A stretch of 64,000 bases of DNA from Portulaca oleracea (GCA_029582165.1 CM055887.1:10003190-10067189); one strand, 5' to 3'. Positions 11,134 through 23,056 are shown, numbered from the stretch's first letter. Program-made: numbers and translations. The notes: generated from the letters alone by a model not told the origin.

Positions 11134-11600
11134 GGCCCCGTTCTTTTATGCGGTACCGCGCGGTGCGGTACCGCGCGGTGCGGTACCGCACCAAATCGCA
11201 TTGTTTTTTGTTCTTTAGATTTGATAAAATGAGATTTGAATTGATTGGATTGGATTAAATTGAATAAGTTATGATGCTTTTTCGGGGAATTGTGTTTTTA
11301 GAGAGGATTTTTTTTGGGGAATTGTGTAAGGTTTGGATTAGATTGGATTGGAAAAAGTTACCAATCCAAAGAACAAGGCAATATGCCACACTTCACCACA
11401 CTTTACCACAAATCATTACAAAAATATCTACTCACTTTTTTCTCTACTCACTTTTCTCCTCTACCTTTTACATTCTCTCTCCTCACCTACCCGACCTACC
11501 ACAACTCCCACCACAACTTACCACAACCCACCGCTCTTCACCACACTTTTTCAAATTCCACCACACCGCAACCAACCGCACCGTGTAAAAGAACGGGACC
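11134..11600. mobile_element. PIF/Harbinger-type MITE
   Basis: Left end GGCCCCGTTCTTTTATGCGG; right end CCGTGTAAAAGAACGGGACC, its imperfect inverse. Both are flanked by the 3-bp target TAA (11131-11133 and 11601-11603), as expected for PIF/Harbinger. Near the left end GCGGTACCGC, a perfect palindrome, is repeated three times at about 11150-11188. The rest is non-coding; a right-hand part rich in CCACA and ACCAC words simulates overlapping reading frames. Confidence 0.8.
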
Positions 11601-11603
11601 TAA

Positions 11604-12689
11604 ATCAGATAAACCCATTAGAAAAAATGAAACATAAGTTTTTACTAGAAGCGTCTACTAATTATGATTGACAATTTGTAGGGCAAATGTTTGGTCAAAT
11701 TCATTGTTTGCGAAAAGGTAATTGGATAATTTTTCATCTATACCCACATGTATACAATATTTTCATTATATTCTTACATGTATCCTAAAATGAATTGTCG
11801 GTTTATAATTATGAAATAAAATGTTTTCTTGCATATATTGGTGATATTTAAAACTCAATAGTCATTATACAATTGAATAATTAATAAAGTTTATTGCATA
11901 AATTATATGGCTAGAGTTGATAAGATGAACAATATTTTAACTTTAAAGTATCAAATTAAAATCATTATTCTTTTTCAAAAATTACATTTGATGTAATTTT
12001 GGAAAAAGTAAAGTGGTTGTAATAGACAAAACTTAGTTTCATTTTTTCTTGATAAATCAGTTATTAAATATATCAAACATCATACCAAAATCCGGCTATG
12101 GTTACGCGCACGTTAGATTTCGCTTGCACAACCCAAATATATTGATTACTATTATTGGAGGATCACTTGGGGTTGCCATTGATCCTTGGAGGGGCTGCCA
12201 TCGATTCTTTTGTCGATGGTAAGTCCCAATTTGCTTGATTTCTACCCCAATTATTAGTTTGATTTTACGTTTACGTAAAGAAAGTTAGTCTCTTCTTTTG
12301 TAAGAGTTTTTTGTACTCTTATTTAGGGTTTTGAGTCTCTTTCTAGAGTTTTTGTTCAGTAGGTTGTACCCTTACTTAGGGTTTTGAGTCTCTTTCTGGA
12401 GTTTTTGTTCAGTTGGTGTGGTCTAATACGTTGGATGAAGATCGACTTTCAAATTGCTATAGCACGGGTTGTGAGGTTCTCCATCAATGGTAAAGATGCA
12501 GAGTCATTGAAAAAAGATGCAGAGAGTCATCGAAGAAATTAGAGTCGAACGTCAGTAAGATTAGTATTAGTTATTTGGAAGTTGAATTTCATATCTATGT
12601 TTTAGATCTACAATTGTGCAATCACGATTTTTATTGTAAGTGCTAAAGTGCTGTATGGCTTACTATTAATGAAATTGCTATGTTGGGTT
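11604..12689. other. Intergenic, with a short direct repeat
   Basis: AT-rich DNA with no recognised gene. At about 12308-12418 the phrase GGGTTTTGAGTCTCTTTCTG with AGTTTTTGTTCAG occurs twice in tandem, about 60 bp apart, differing by a few bases. Nothing else is supported. Confidence 0.5.
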
Positions 12690-13110
12690 TCATTCAAGGG
12701 AGATTCTACCATAATTGAATTTATTTTCAACTATGGTAGTTGAAATGTATAATTGTCCTTAATTTTGTCATTAAAAATCAAAATAAATATATATATTTAC
12801 CATATGACCTGTTACTATAAGTAGATCTATATGTTAAGTTATAATTTTTTACAAAATTGAATATTTTAAAGGAAATTCTATCATAGTTGACTTTTTTTCA
12901 ACTATCGTAGTTGAAAAGTGAAAATATCATTAATTTTACCATAAAAATTCAAAATCAATTTAGGTTGATCAAAGTAACTTGATACAATAATTAACCATGT
13001 TTAGGAAAATATAAATCTTTTTAAAAAATATGATTTATTTTTAATAAATGAATGGTATAAAATTTTCAACTACCATAGTTGAAAATAAATTCAACTATGG
13101 TAGAATTTTC
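12690..13110. mobile_element. MITE with CAACTATGGTAGTTGAA ends, partly duplicated
   Basis: The left end (ATTCTACCATAATTGAATTTA, then TTTTCAACTATGGTAGTTGAAA, about 12697-12746) is mirrored at the right end (about 13057-13105). A second copy of the left end lies internally at about 12871-12920. This suggests a tandem or nested pair of the same element. A (TA)n tract of about 55 bp follows at about 13117-13172. Further single ends of this family are seen at about 61200 and 63690. Confidence 0.65.
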
Positions 13111-13113
13111 ATT

Positions 13114-13173
<60 letters not shown>

Positions 13174-13538
13174 AACATCATAACACAATTCTTGTGCAAA
13201 TAAGCGCAAAATATAAAGCCAAAGTTTGTAACGTAATTTGCTATAATATTGGTAAGAAAATAATTATTAAAAGCCTTATAAAAATATTATTAAAAGCATT
13301 ATATAACATATGCATGATATAATTTTGGTAAAAATAGGAGGGTAATAATGTTGTTGTTGTTGTGTCAACAACTTCAAAGTCATTCTAAAAAAGCTAATTC
13401 AGAGAACCTTTTAAAAATGAGCTTTTTTTGGTCCAAAATTTCAATGTGAAAATATATTACCAAATACTTCAAATCATTTTTTGATCAAGGTCATGAACGA
13501 GCTTATAGTATCACAATGAACTTTGTAAGACCACAAAG

Positions 13539-13916
13539 GACTAAATTACATTTACCCTACCTGACATTTGTCGTAATAATTTTTGCATACTCGACATTTG
13601 TGAATTAATTTTCACTTTGCCTGACATTAAGTGAAAGTGATTTTTAGTCGTAAAATCTTGTCACTTCTCATCGGAAATAAAACGATGAAAGGATCATTTA
13701 AGTCATATCCTTCTCAATATTAATGGACAACATAATACATTTGCATAGTCATATAGGGGCATTATTGTATTTCCTCATTTCCGATGAGAAGTGACCAGAT
13801 TTTGCCACTAAAAATCACTTTCACTTAATGTCAGGTTAGGTAAAAATTAATTCACAAATGTCGGGTGTACAAAAATTATTACCACAAATGTCAGGTAAGA
13901 TAAATGTAATTTACTA
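13539..13916. mobile_element. Second foldback MULE-type MITE, 9-bp TSD
   Basis: A 378-bp element with two inverted arms of about 150 bp. The left arm has TAAATTACATTTACCCTACC, and GTAAGATAAATGTAATTTA mirrors it at the right. The duplication ACCACAAAG is identical at 13530-13538 and 13917-13925. A phrase (CGACATTTGTGAATTAATTTT) recurs inside each arm. The layout is the same as at 3361-3786, but the sequence is different, so it is a separate family of the same superfamily. Confidence 0.83.
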
Positions 13917-14499
13917 ACCACAAAGATCTTTACCAAACATAGTCTTTATCTTAATCAAAACAATGTTACCTGAAAAGATAAAAATAATTATATGTTATAG
14001 CAAATATTATTGTAAGAACCTGACACAAGTACAACGTACACCTTATCATTCTAATTTAATTTCAAAAACGTTGTCAAACCTATTTAATAAATAAGTTAGT
14101 TTTATAATTCCTTTTTGTGATGCTTAATTATGTGTATTACCTTGATTTAGGACTTAATTTTAAGGATAATTAACTATCATATATAGTACGACAATAACTG
14201 TATGACTAACTTCTTATTCAAATATAAACTAATCTATTTGAATCAATGTGCTTTTTTTAGAGAACCAACCTATTTGAATCAATGTACTGTTTTTAGAGAA
14301 TTACAACTATGTCAAATATGTAGAAGTCAACACCTACAAATGTCATAGCATGCTTATATTTTTCTTTTTTTTTTTTCTTCGATGTTCTCAAATCCTATGC
14401 ATTCAAAACAAATTCGCAGCATCATTTTGACATACTATGTTTTGGGTTTGGTATAAGAATAAGTCAATTAATAGTTTATACTCATAGCTTTGCACAACA

Positions 14500-17400
14500 A
14501 TGGAAAGAAACAACTCTTTTTCACCCCATGCTATTTGTTACAACGATGTAATTGATCCAAAGCATAGTTGGGGAGAAAACTTATCTGTGACAGTGCCCCT
14601 AACAACTATCATATCACAAATGGCTTTGGCTATATCTATCAACCATGGCCTCTTCCTTTTCCTACGATACCTTCAACAGCCACGAATTGTAGCCGATATC
14701 ATTGTAAGTCCTTTCAATATTGATCTATGGATATATATGTGTATCATCAATACATCTTTGGACACATACATCTATATATCCAATACACATCCATCGTCAA
14801 TAGGGGTAGACAATCATGGGCGGATCCCCATTGACACCAAGGATGTCCACAGACACCCCAAGCTCCGAAAAAAAATTTAAGCAACCTATTATATTATAGG
14901 AGATTGTTGTATATTTATGTTAAGTGGACACCTTAGAAAAGATCCAAAAACTATTAATAAAGGGTGTCCAATTCAACACAACAATCCGACTATCCAAAAT
15001 ATTATTAAGTGGACACCGCTAATTTCATAGTCTGGATCCGCCACTGTAGACAATGGGTGGATATGGACCATAAATAAAATAAGTCAAATATAGATTTTAC
15101 GTTAATGATGGAATGAGTTAGGCCAACTCAATATTTAAAACCTTTTTATGATAGTAACTATTATTCTATGCAAAGGTACATTATCAACTTATAGATGCTT
15201 ACATAATGTTGTTTATTGTTTTGTAGACTGCGATAGTCCTTAGCCCAACGGTGTTGAATACCTTGTTTTCAGGTCTTGATCAAGAATTATTTCCAGATAA
15301 GTCAATAACAGTTTTAGAAACAATAGCCAACTTGGGACTTCTATATGCCATGTTCCTGGAAGGATTACATGTTGAACTAACTCTCATTGCTCGTAAAACA
15401 ACCAAGACACTTACTCTTGCTTATGCTATGATAGTTGTCCCTTTTGCTGTGGGATGTGCTGCAAATTTAGCATTTCAAAATAAACTCGACTCTAAAAAGA
15501 AAAGCGTGGTCGAATGCATATTTTGGGGCACCATAACAGCAACTACTAGTTTCCCAACCTTGGCTCCATTCTTGCCTAAGTTAAAGTTATTGTGCACTGA
15601 CATTGGGCGAGAAGCTTTGTCAATGGGAATGATTAATGGTGTTTTCTCTTGGTTTCTTCTGTTTTTCGCCTTAGCTTTATCAGCAACTCCAGCTAACAAC
15701 GAGCTTTCTAGTTTCGATATAAATGCTATTGGATGGGTTAGTATATTCATGTTCGTGTTTCTCATCTTTTGTGCTCTTGTTATACGACCTATAATCTCAA
15801 AGATAGTGAATAACGTCCCAGAAGGAGATACCTATAGTGATGATACTATACATATGATTTTGTTGTTGGTTTTGGCTTGTGGTTTCGTTATGGATTTCGT
15901 TGGATCACATTTTATTTTTGGGGCAGTTGTGTTAGGAATGTGTATACCTAATGGAGTTGCTTCAATATTGATAGAGAAGATGGAGGATTGTGTGTTGGGT
16001 ATTTTGATGCCTCTATACTTTACTGTCATAGCCACTAGATTAGATCTTGGTTCCTTCTTTCATGAAATTAAGAATACATGGGGGATCCTGATTGCTGTGA
16101 CATGTAAAGCCTTATGCTCCATTGTAATTGCTCTTTTCTTCAACATGAGATTTTCTGATGGAATGGCTCTTGGGGTTCTCTTGAGTGCCAAAGGACTTCT
16201 ACCCGTAGTTATCGCCAACACTGCGTATGAACGAGGGGTACGTATGTTTCTCTATCTACCTTTTCACTTTGTTTAAAACGTACTGTTAGTTAGTTTCGCT
16301 ATAACTTTGAACTAATTGTGTGCATATATATGTTTTCATGTAGCATTTGAATCCTGTAGCATTTACAGGAATGTTGATGGTGATACTACTATCAACGATC
16401 ATGATTGCACCTATAATGACTCTAGGCTATAAACGGATGAGAAACATCGACCATTCATATCAACAAAGGACATTGGTGAGAGCAAAACCGACCGATGAGC
16501 TTCGATTGATGACATGTATTCATACACCACGTAATGTTCCTAGCATAATAAATCTACTTGAACTAACCAACATCACAACTAAAACCCCAGTGAAGGTTTT
16601 CACACTTCATCTTATCGAGCAAGTAGGTCAAGCTCCAGCTATGCTCATAGAACACAATTCCACTGATTCATCTTCTTCATGGGGCATAAGTGTTAAACCA
16701 TTATTCAATCGTATTCAAACCCATTCAGAGGACATAATAAGAGCCTTTCGTGAGTACGAGCAACAAAATAGTGCCACCGATTTCATACAAACCCTCACTG
16801 TGGTGTCTCCGGTGGAGTCTATGCACGAGGATATATGTAGCTTAGCTGAAAACAAACAAACCCATCTCATTATTCTTTCATTTCATAAGCAACAGGGAAT
16901 AGATGGAAAATTAGAGGATACAAACATAGAGTTTAGATCAGTTAACCAAAATGTTATGTCTGCATCTCCTTGCTCCGTTGGCCTCCTAGTCGATAGAGGT
17001 CTTAGAATGCTCCCATTGTCTATGGATAACCTCAAGTCAACAAGGCCTAAACATAAACATGTTCGACTTGCCATGGTGTACATAGGAGGACCAGATGATC
17101 GCGAAGCCTTAACTTATGCGTGGAGGATTGCGGGTCACCCATCAGTTACACTCAATGTAGTTCGTTTTATTACAGGGGAGAAGACGATGAATAATTGTCA
17201 ATCTATGGACCACCTTCACAATATTAATGGTCAAGTTGAGAATGTAACCATATTAACACAATATGAAAAGGAAAAACAAATAGACGATGAATTTCTCCAC
17301 AACTTCCAACAAAGAATTGCTTACGATTCCGCAATACATTATACAGAGGTGTTTTCAAATAATGGAGAAGAAACTATCAGCTTATTGAGAAAAATGCATC

Positions 17401-17642
17401 GCCATTTTGACATGTACATAATTGGAAGAGGCGAGAATATGATTTCTCCGTTAATCTCTGGACTTGCTGAATGGAGTGATTGTCCTGAATTAGGTCCTGT
17501 AGGAGATGTTCTTATAACTTCGGATTTTGCAGCCAATACATCAGTCTTGGTTATTCAACAATATAGAGGTCAATTGCAATACCATAGTGAGTGTATGTAT
17601 AATCACAATGGAATACTCATGAATTCTGATGACCAACCTTGA
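14500..17642 (+). CDS. Cation/H+ antiporter, CHX family (three exons)
   Basis: Predicted exons: 14500-14703 (donor GTAAGT), 15227-16237 (acceptor TTGTAG, donor GTACGT) and 16344-17642 (acceptor ATGTAG), all in phase 0, giving about 837 residues, normal for plant CHX proteins. The N-terminal half is the CPA2-type Na/H exchanger membrane domain with about 10-12 hydrophobic segments. Signature blocks are LQQPRIVADII, TTSFPTLAPFLPKLKLL, the FVMDFVGSHFIFGAVVLGMC stretch, and SAKGL with the conserved Lys (about residue 390). The C-terminal half (from about residue 450) is the soluble CHX regulatory domain. CHX proteins exchange K+ or Na+ for H+ at endomembranes or the plasma membrane. The usual Asn-Asp pair in the fifth/sixth membrane segment reads Asn-Gly here (MINGVFSW, about residues 203-210). 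The frame is otherwise intact. The exact CHX number cannot be assigned. Confidence 0.9.
14815..15045. mobile_element. MITE in CHX intron 1 (GGCGGATCC ends)
   Basis: The ends CATGGGCGGATCC and GGATCCGCCACT are inverted copies. The flanks carry GTAGACAAT at 14806-14814 and 15046-15054. The true duplication may be 8 bp (hAT) or 9 bp (MULE). The interior includes mirrored GGTGTCC/GGACACC words and is non-coding. A relative with the same termini lies at 61348-61518. Confidence 0.78.
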
Positions 17643-19320
17643 TTTTATGTTACAATGTAATCATTATATTCACAATGTTATCTTATAAATCACATGTCAA
17701 ATATATATATTTTAAAAGCTGCTCATAAGACTTCCATCTATTAAACAAAATACGCTTAGGTATTATGAGTTCTTGACAACATTTTTTATAATATAAATCT
17801 AGAAAATCTCTTATCATGCAACTAATATTTTTGCTATTGACTTAATTTTTTTATATAGTCCATTGTTAAGACTTAATAACTTATAACTAGCCTTATATAT
17901 CTTATGCGATGCCCGAAAATTCTTTCAATATTTATATGTGATTTATTCTTTAGGAGTAATTTTATAATAATTATCAATTCAAATAATAATTATAATTTAA
18001 TAAAATTTACAACAACTATAAAATCATCATTTATGTATTTCCTTTGTACAAATTGTGTTCAAAATTAATTTAGATAATATAGTGGAAGAATACTAAAATC
18101 CATATTTAATCCATATTTATTTTCAATATAGTCTTAATTACATATAATAAAGAACATTAGTAAATTTTTTATCTGTCAATTTAAATAAATACAAACAACT
18201 CTATAATTCCCTTCAAATCTTTCTCAAAAACCCAAAATAACATTTAATATTTAGCATCGGAATAAATTATTCAAATAATAAATTATGTATATACATTATA
18301 AACATAATGTTGCTATGAACTTGTTTTCATAAAAGAAATATGATTTTTTTATAAAAATAATTAAAATAAAAGAGGTTAGATAAATTACAAAACATTAATA
18401 TTTAGTAGAAATTAACTAATAATAAAAGAATTTAAAAGAACTAACAATGAATGTTAAAAAAATTAAGCAAATATCAACAATTACAACAATCTAAACAGAG
18501 TTGCATTAACTTTTTTTTATAATAAAGAGATGTCGGTTTACATTCTTTTATCATAATGTTAATAAAAAAAATTATTTTCGTTTTACAAATATTAAAGAAA
18601 ACCTTGAACAATAACATAAACTTTTTATGGGAATTTTGCACTTTACTATCTTTTAAATTTTACTTTAATCTATTTTTACACTTGGATTGATATATTATAA
18701 TAATGGAGCTTTGCACTTTACTATCTTTTAAATTTTACTTTAATCTATTTTTACATTTGGATTGATATATTATAGTAATTGACATTTATAGCATTAAAGA
18801 GGTGGTAGTTAAGTGGTGATTACTCTTAACTTTGACATTCTCAACCAAGGTTTAAGTCTTAGTGGAAGTAAAATATTTCCTATTTTTGTTATTTTTTTTT
18901 TTTTTTTGGGAGTTTGATTTGGGAATATGGAACCTCCCAAATTTTTTCTCCTAGCTAGGTTTTAGTATATAGATAAAGGGTGATGATAAGTGTCTTGCCC
19001 CAAGACACTCCTTAAATGTCTTCTCCCTTATAAAATCAATACTTATTATCGTTTTTAACCCCAATTTTTTTGACAGATACTATTAATTATCAATTATAAG
19101 AAGCTTGGAATGTGTTGGCTACGCCAACAATTAAAATTGACACCCTAACGAATGAACCCCATCCGTTGGGCATATTTTAGACGCTTTTTTGTAAATTTTT
19201 AAAAATATAGATAAAAGTGTGATTTTATATAATTTATATATATTATTATAGTTATAGAAGTCAATCATGTAACTTTTTTTCCAATTTAATTCACAAATAT
19301 ATAGGTTTTCTATAATGACA
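17643..19320. other. AT-rich intergenic DNA downstream of CHX
   Basis: No gene is recognised. A direct repeat of about 75 bp (TTGCACTTTACTATCTTTTA onward) starts at 18636 and again at 18711, with only two or three differences. A SINE-like segment follows at 18795-18907. Confidence 0.55.
18795..18907 (+). mobile_element. Possible tRNA-derived SINE remnant
   Basis: An A-box-like TAGTTAAGTGG (18806-18816) and a B-box-like GGTTTAAGTCT (18849-18859, 9 of 11 to the consensus) lie about 30 bp apart, as in a tRNA gene. A long T-run follows at about 18891-18907. No cloverleaf folds convincingly, so a functional tRNA is unlikely. A decayed plant SINE is the better guess. Confidence 0.4.
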
Positions 19321-19602
19321 GGACACAAAATATGTGTCTTGCACGAGACTTTTATAAGCTTTTTTTCTCTCTCCCTGAAGGCGAATGCTACGCGGCGAAA
19401 ATCCACCAGTTGCTATTGCCCCAAGAGTGTGGAGTTTTTCTCCCTCCATCAGTGTAGGGTTTCGATAGACAGGAATTTGTTCTTTCGCTACTATTACAAA
19501 AATTGGTAGGATTCGAAAGACAGAAAGTTGATTCTGCGTTTATTGTTAAAGAGAATTGGGGGTTTGAAGATTCGTCGAATCAAGAGGTCGACGTCGTGAG
19601 GA

Positions 19603-20268
19603 TTGAATTCTTTGGAAGAAACTCTAAAGAATTTACACCTAACGGTGGAGGAGGAAGAAATAGTAAATATCGTCGATTCGGAAGAACAAAATGTGGACAG
19701 ACAAATAGAAGTGTGTCTCGTGGGTAAGCTGCATACTAAGAATCTTTTCAATGCTGAAGCATTGATAAACACAATGAAGAACGTGTGGAAACCAGCCAGA
19801 GGGGTAGTGGCCAAAGAATTAGACAAGAACCTATTCTCTTTTCAATTCTTTACTACAGAGGACAGGGATGTGGCATTGAATGACGGACCATGGTCGTTCG
19901 ACAATGCAATACTTCTGCTTCAGCAACTAAACGGGGATGAACAGCCCTCAGAGATAATGTTTAATACTGCCTGTTTCTGAATTAAACTCTATGACATACC
20001 TCTGCGGAAAAAGACTCATGTTTATGCTGAAGCGATGGGGAACATGCTGGGGAGATTTGTTGAGGCCGATGAGGAGGATATTTTGTCCCATTCAAAATAT
20101 ATGAAAATAAAGGTTGATGTAGACATAACGAAGCCCATCCGAAGGGGAATTCGTCTCAAGGTGGATGGGGTGCCAAAGTTGATAGGGGGTCAAATATGTA
20201 AGATTACCGGATTATTGCTATATGTGTGGAGTTATTGGCCATGTATTCAGAGTATGTTCCCAATATAA
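19603..20268 (+). pseudogene. LINE ORF1 (DUF4283-type RNA-binding protein)
   Basis: Begins MNSLEETLKNLHLTVEEEE, the usual start of plant LINE ORF1 proteins. The DUF4283 core follows (CLVGKLHTKNLFNAEALINT, then RDVALNDGPWSFDN). A stop at about 19978 interrupts it. The same frame then continues (KLYDIPLRKKTHVYAEAMGN), with GIRLKVDGVPKLIGGQICK just before the expected zinc-knuckle position, where the frame decays. ORF1 coats LINE RNA in the ribonucleoprotein. It lies about 370 bp upstream of ORF2, with a basic, low-complexity stretch between. Confidence 0.78.
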
Positions 20269-20635
20269 CCCAAACATACCTGAAGATAGCATGCCGCATG
20301 GCCCATTTTTGAAAGGGTCTCCAATAAAACGGAGGAGGAGGGGAGGAGAGGAGGAATGGAAAGAAGACAGAAAGAAGCTGCTGGAGTTAAGAGGGGAAGG
20401 CAGTGCGAGGAGACTGGCAATAAAAGACAAAAAAAGGAGATGAGAATGTGGGAACTAGTGGGAGCAAGTGGGAAGGGGATGTGGAGATGAAAGATAAGCA
20501 AGGTGTAAACAAAAGAAGGATTACCGACTGTCAACGCATGAAAGAAGGAGAAAGGAAAGTCAGAGTGTTGGAAGAAGGCACAAGAAGCAAGAATGAAAAG
20601 GTGGAGACTGGTGGAGCCCAGTCCCACCTACAGCC

Positions 20636-21605
20636 ATGAAAATACTATGTTGGAACTGTAAGGGGAGTGGCGGATCCCTTACAGTTCAAGCACTCCGCCG
20701 CTGGAGTGGACATTTCAGCCCTGACATCATTTTTCTATCCGAGACGATGGCAGTATCAGATAGGATGGAGCGTCTTGGTGCTAAATTTGGATATAAGAAC
20801 TCTATAGCTGTTAGTAGTAGTGGAAGGGCAGGAGGCCTTGCAATTTTTTGGAGAGACGACATAGATTTCATCCAGAGTTATGTGCAGACCACTTCATTCA
20901 AGGTAAAATAATGCAAGGGGATCACTTACAAATGGTGTTCATGGGAATATATGGATGGCCTGAAGCTAACAAATGGAAGACATGGGAGTTGATCAGAGAA
21001 AGTACTCAGGGAGTAACGACACAAATGGTAATAGGTGTGGATTTCAATGAGATTACATCTTTAGAAGAGAAATGGGGGGCAGTGTGCAGGACCAAAGAAT
21101 GATGGACAATTTTAGACAGACCATGATGGATACTGGAATGAAGGATCTTGGTTTCACAGGTCAATGGTTTACGTGGCAAAGGGGAAAAGAGGTGAGGACA
21201 TGTGTTAGAGAACAGTTGGACCGTTTCATTGCAAATGAAGTTTGGACAAACACCTCTCCGGAAGCCCATGTCTTGAAAATGGCGCTGTATAAATCAGATC
21301 ATGGGCCTATATTGCTGGATACAAATCCAAGTGACCCAATAAGAAGGCGGAAAACCCACATATTTCATTTTGAGAAGTATTGGGCTGAAGAGGAGGAGTG
21401 TGAAAATATTGTGAAGCAAGCTTGGGCCGAAGAAGAGGGAGCACTCTTGGAGAAAATAAAGAATTGTACAAGTGGGCTGGATAAGTGGGCAACAAAGAAG
21501 TTTAGAAGCCTAGCCCATCAGATTACCCAAGTTGAGAAAGAGTTACACTTGGAACATCAAAAATGGCCCACAAAGAAAAGTTTGGAGAAAGCATTTGGAG
21601 CTTGA
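20636..21605 (+). pseudogene. LINE ORF2 endonuclease (EEP/APE-like) in three frames
   Basis: Starts MKILCWNCKGSGG, with the catalytic Asn, then DIIFLSETMA, with the catalytic Glu. A frameshift near 20905 leads to VFMGIYGWPEANKWKTWELI and VIGVDFNEI. A second shift near 21075 leads to LGFTGQWFTWQRG, REQLDRF and YKSDHGPILL, the last two holding the conserved Asp-Arg and Ser-Asp-His. A coiled linker (FEKYWAEEEECENIVKQAW) follows up to the Tat insertion. All endonuclease signature blocks are present in order but spread over three frames. Confidence 0.83.
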
Positions 21606-21831
21606 ACAACAATTGTCCAAATTGTTAAAGCAACAGAAGGAACACTAGTTTATGAGGGCCAGAACCAAAGAGCTTGCAGGAATACCACCTATTTCAACCA
21701 TAAGGCCTCGTACAGACAAAAGAAAAACATTGTTTCAAGACTGAGAAAAGAAAACGGCGAATGGGTGCAAGAGCAGGAGCATATTTTGGAAGAGATCGTC
21801 AGTTACTATACTGACCTCTTCAACTCAGCAG

Positions 21832-23034
21832 TGTAGACACCGGATTTTGTACCGGTATTAGTTTTAGTTATTTGTAAAAATAAGCTAGCCGAGTAGTTTA
21901 GTAGCATGCAAACCCATTTCTTTTCTAGCCCGAAAACAAGCATAATGGCCCAATACTACGGGATAAACCCGTCTGGGTTCGTTGGGCCAGAGCATAGCTC
22001 AGCCCGGATCAAACCGGCTGAGTTTACTGAGCTGAGCTCGGTTCAACAAGGCAACTCACCGGGTTCCGCGGCCATATGCTAACCCTAAACGCACCCCCTA
22101 CTCCCCCTATTCCACTATAAATTAAACCTTTTTTCCCTTCCATTAACACACAACATTGTGCTAGAGTATTGACACTAGCATAATTCTCTCCACCTCTTCT
22201 CTCCCTTTGCTTCACTAAAGGTTAGCATAGTTGATGTAAACCAAGTAGCATAATCTATCGAATTCATGTTTCTTTTACATTTTCAATGTTTTGCATGACT
22301 TTAATGATGAATTTGTGAAATTTATATCTAATCCCTCCCTTTTAACTTTTGTTTTGCTTTGGTTTAATTCTAGTAAAGTCTATTCGTTGAATAGGCGGAT
22401 TTGATGATTTTAATTGTCAAATTCGTAACCTTACCCCCGAATCCATCTCTGGATTCGCAGGCCGGAGTCTATATTTAAATGGTTTGTTGTTTTTCTCCTA
22501 AAAATTCAACTGGCGACTCTATTCATACTTCGGTATTTTCCTTTTTACGGTTTCTTTGACTTAATTTGTGATTAACGCAAAAGGTAATCCGGTTTGGTTC
22601 AATCCATGAACCCAGACGGGTTTACTGTGCTCTTTTCATTTTCTTTTTACTTCACTATTTATTCGGTCCAATCCGCGGATAGCACCTGAGCTAGCCCAGC
22701 TCGGTTCAACTCATGAACCCAGACGGGTTTATCACCTCTCTTTTCTAATCTTTCCTTTGTTTTCTTTTCTTGTGGGGTCTGCAGCAACGAAAACCTGTCT
22801 CGGTTCAAGAAATGAACCCAGACGGGTTCCTAGTGTTTTCCCCTCCTTTTTATCTCTTTCTTTCTTCTTTCTTAAAAAGGTGAATCTCGGGATTAGGGCG
22901 CATAAATTAGATTAATCCGTTAACGAAAACATTCTTAAAAGTTCAACCTTATTTAAGGTTAAGCAATCCTAGTCGGCTCCCAATCACTTTTAAGTAGCGC
23001 CGCGAAAAAGGTTATCAATTTTTCGGGGTCTACA
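21832..23034 (+). repeat. 5' LTR of the Tat element
   Basis: 1,203 bp, TG...CA. A likely TATA box (CACTATAAATTAAACC, about 22113-22128) precedes the transcribed part. Near 22390-22520 lies a block also found in other LTRs of this window: TTCGTAACCTTACC, GAATCCATCTCTGGATTCGC, then CTGGCGACTC. It has several copies of the inverted-repeat motif AACCCAGACGGGTT. Confidence 0.9.
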
Positions 23035-23037
23035 GAT

Positions 23038-23056
23038 TGGCGACTCCATTGGGGAC
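23038..23056 (+). other. Primer binding site (tRNA-Arg type)
   Basis: TGGCGACTCCATTGGGGAC lies three bases after the 5' LTR. Tat/Ogre elements commonly use a primer site of this form, complementary to the 3' end of a tRNA-Arg. It confirms the element's + orientation. Confidence 0.8.

Noticed and set aside
11271..11671. Three overlapping Thr/His/Pro-rich frames
   Set aside because: They come from the CCACA- and ACCAC-rich end of a MITE and overlap in three frames of the same strand.
18795..18907. A functional tRNA gene
   Set aside because: A- and B-box-like words are present, but no proper acceptor stem or anticodon arm could be drawn; treated as a SINE remnant.
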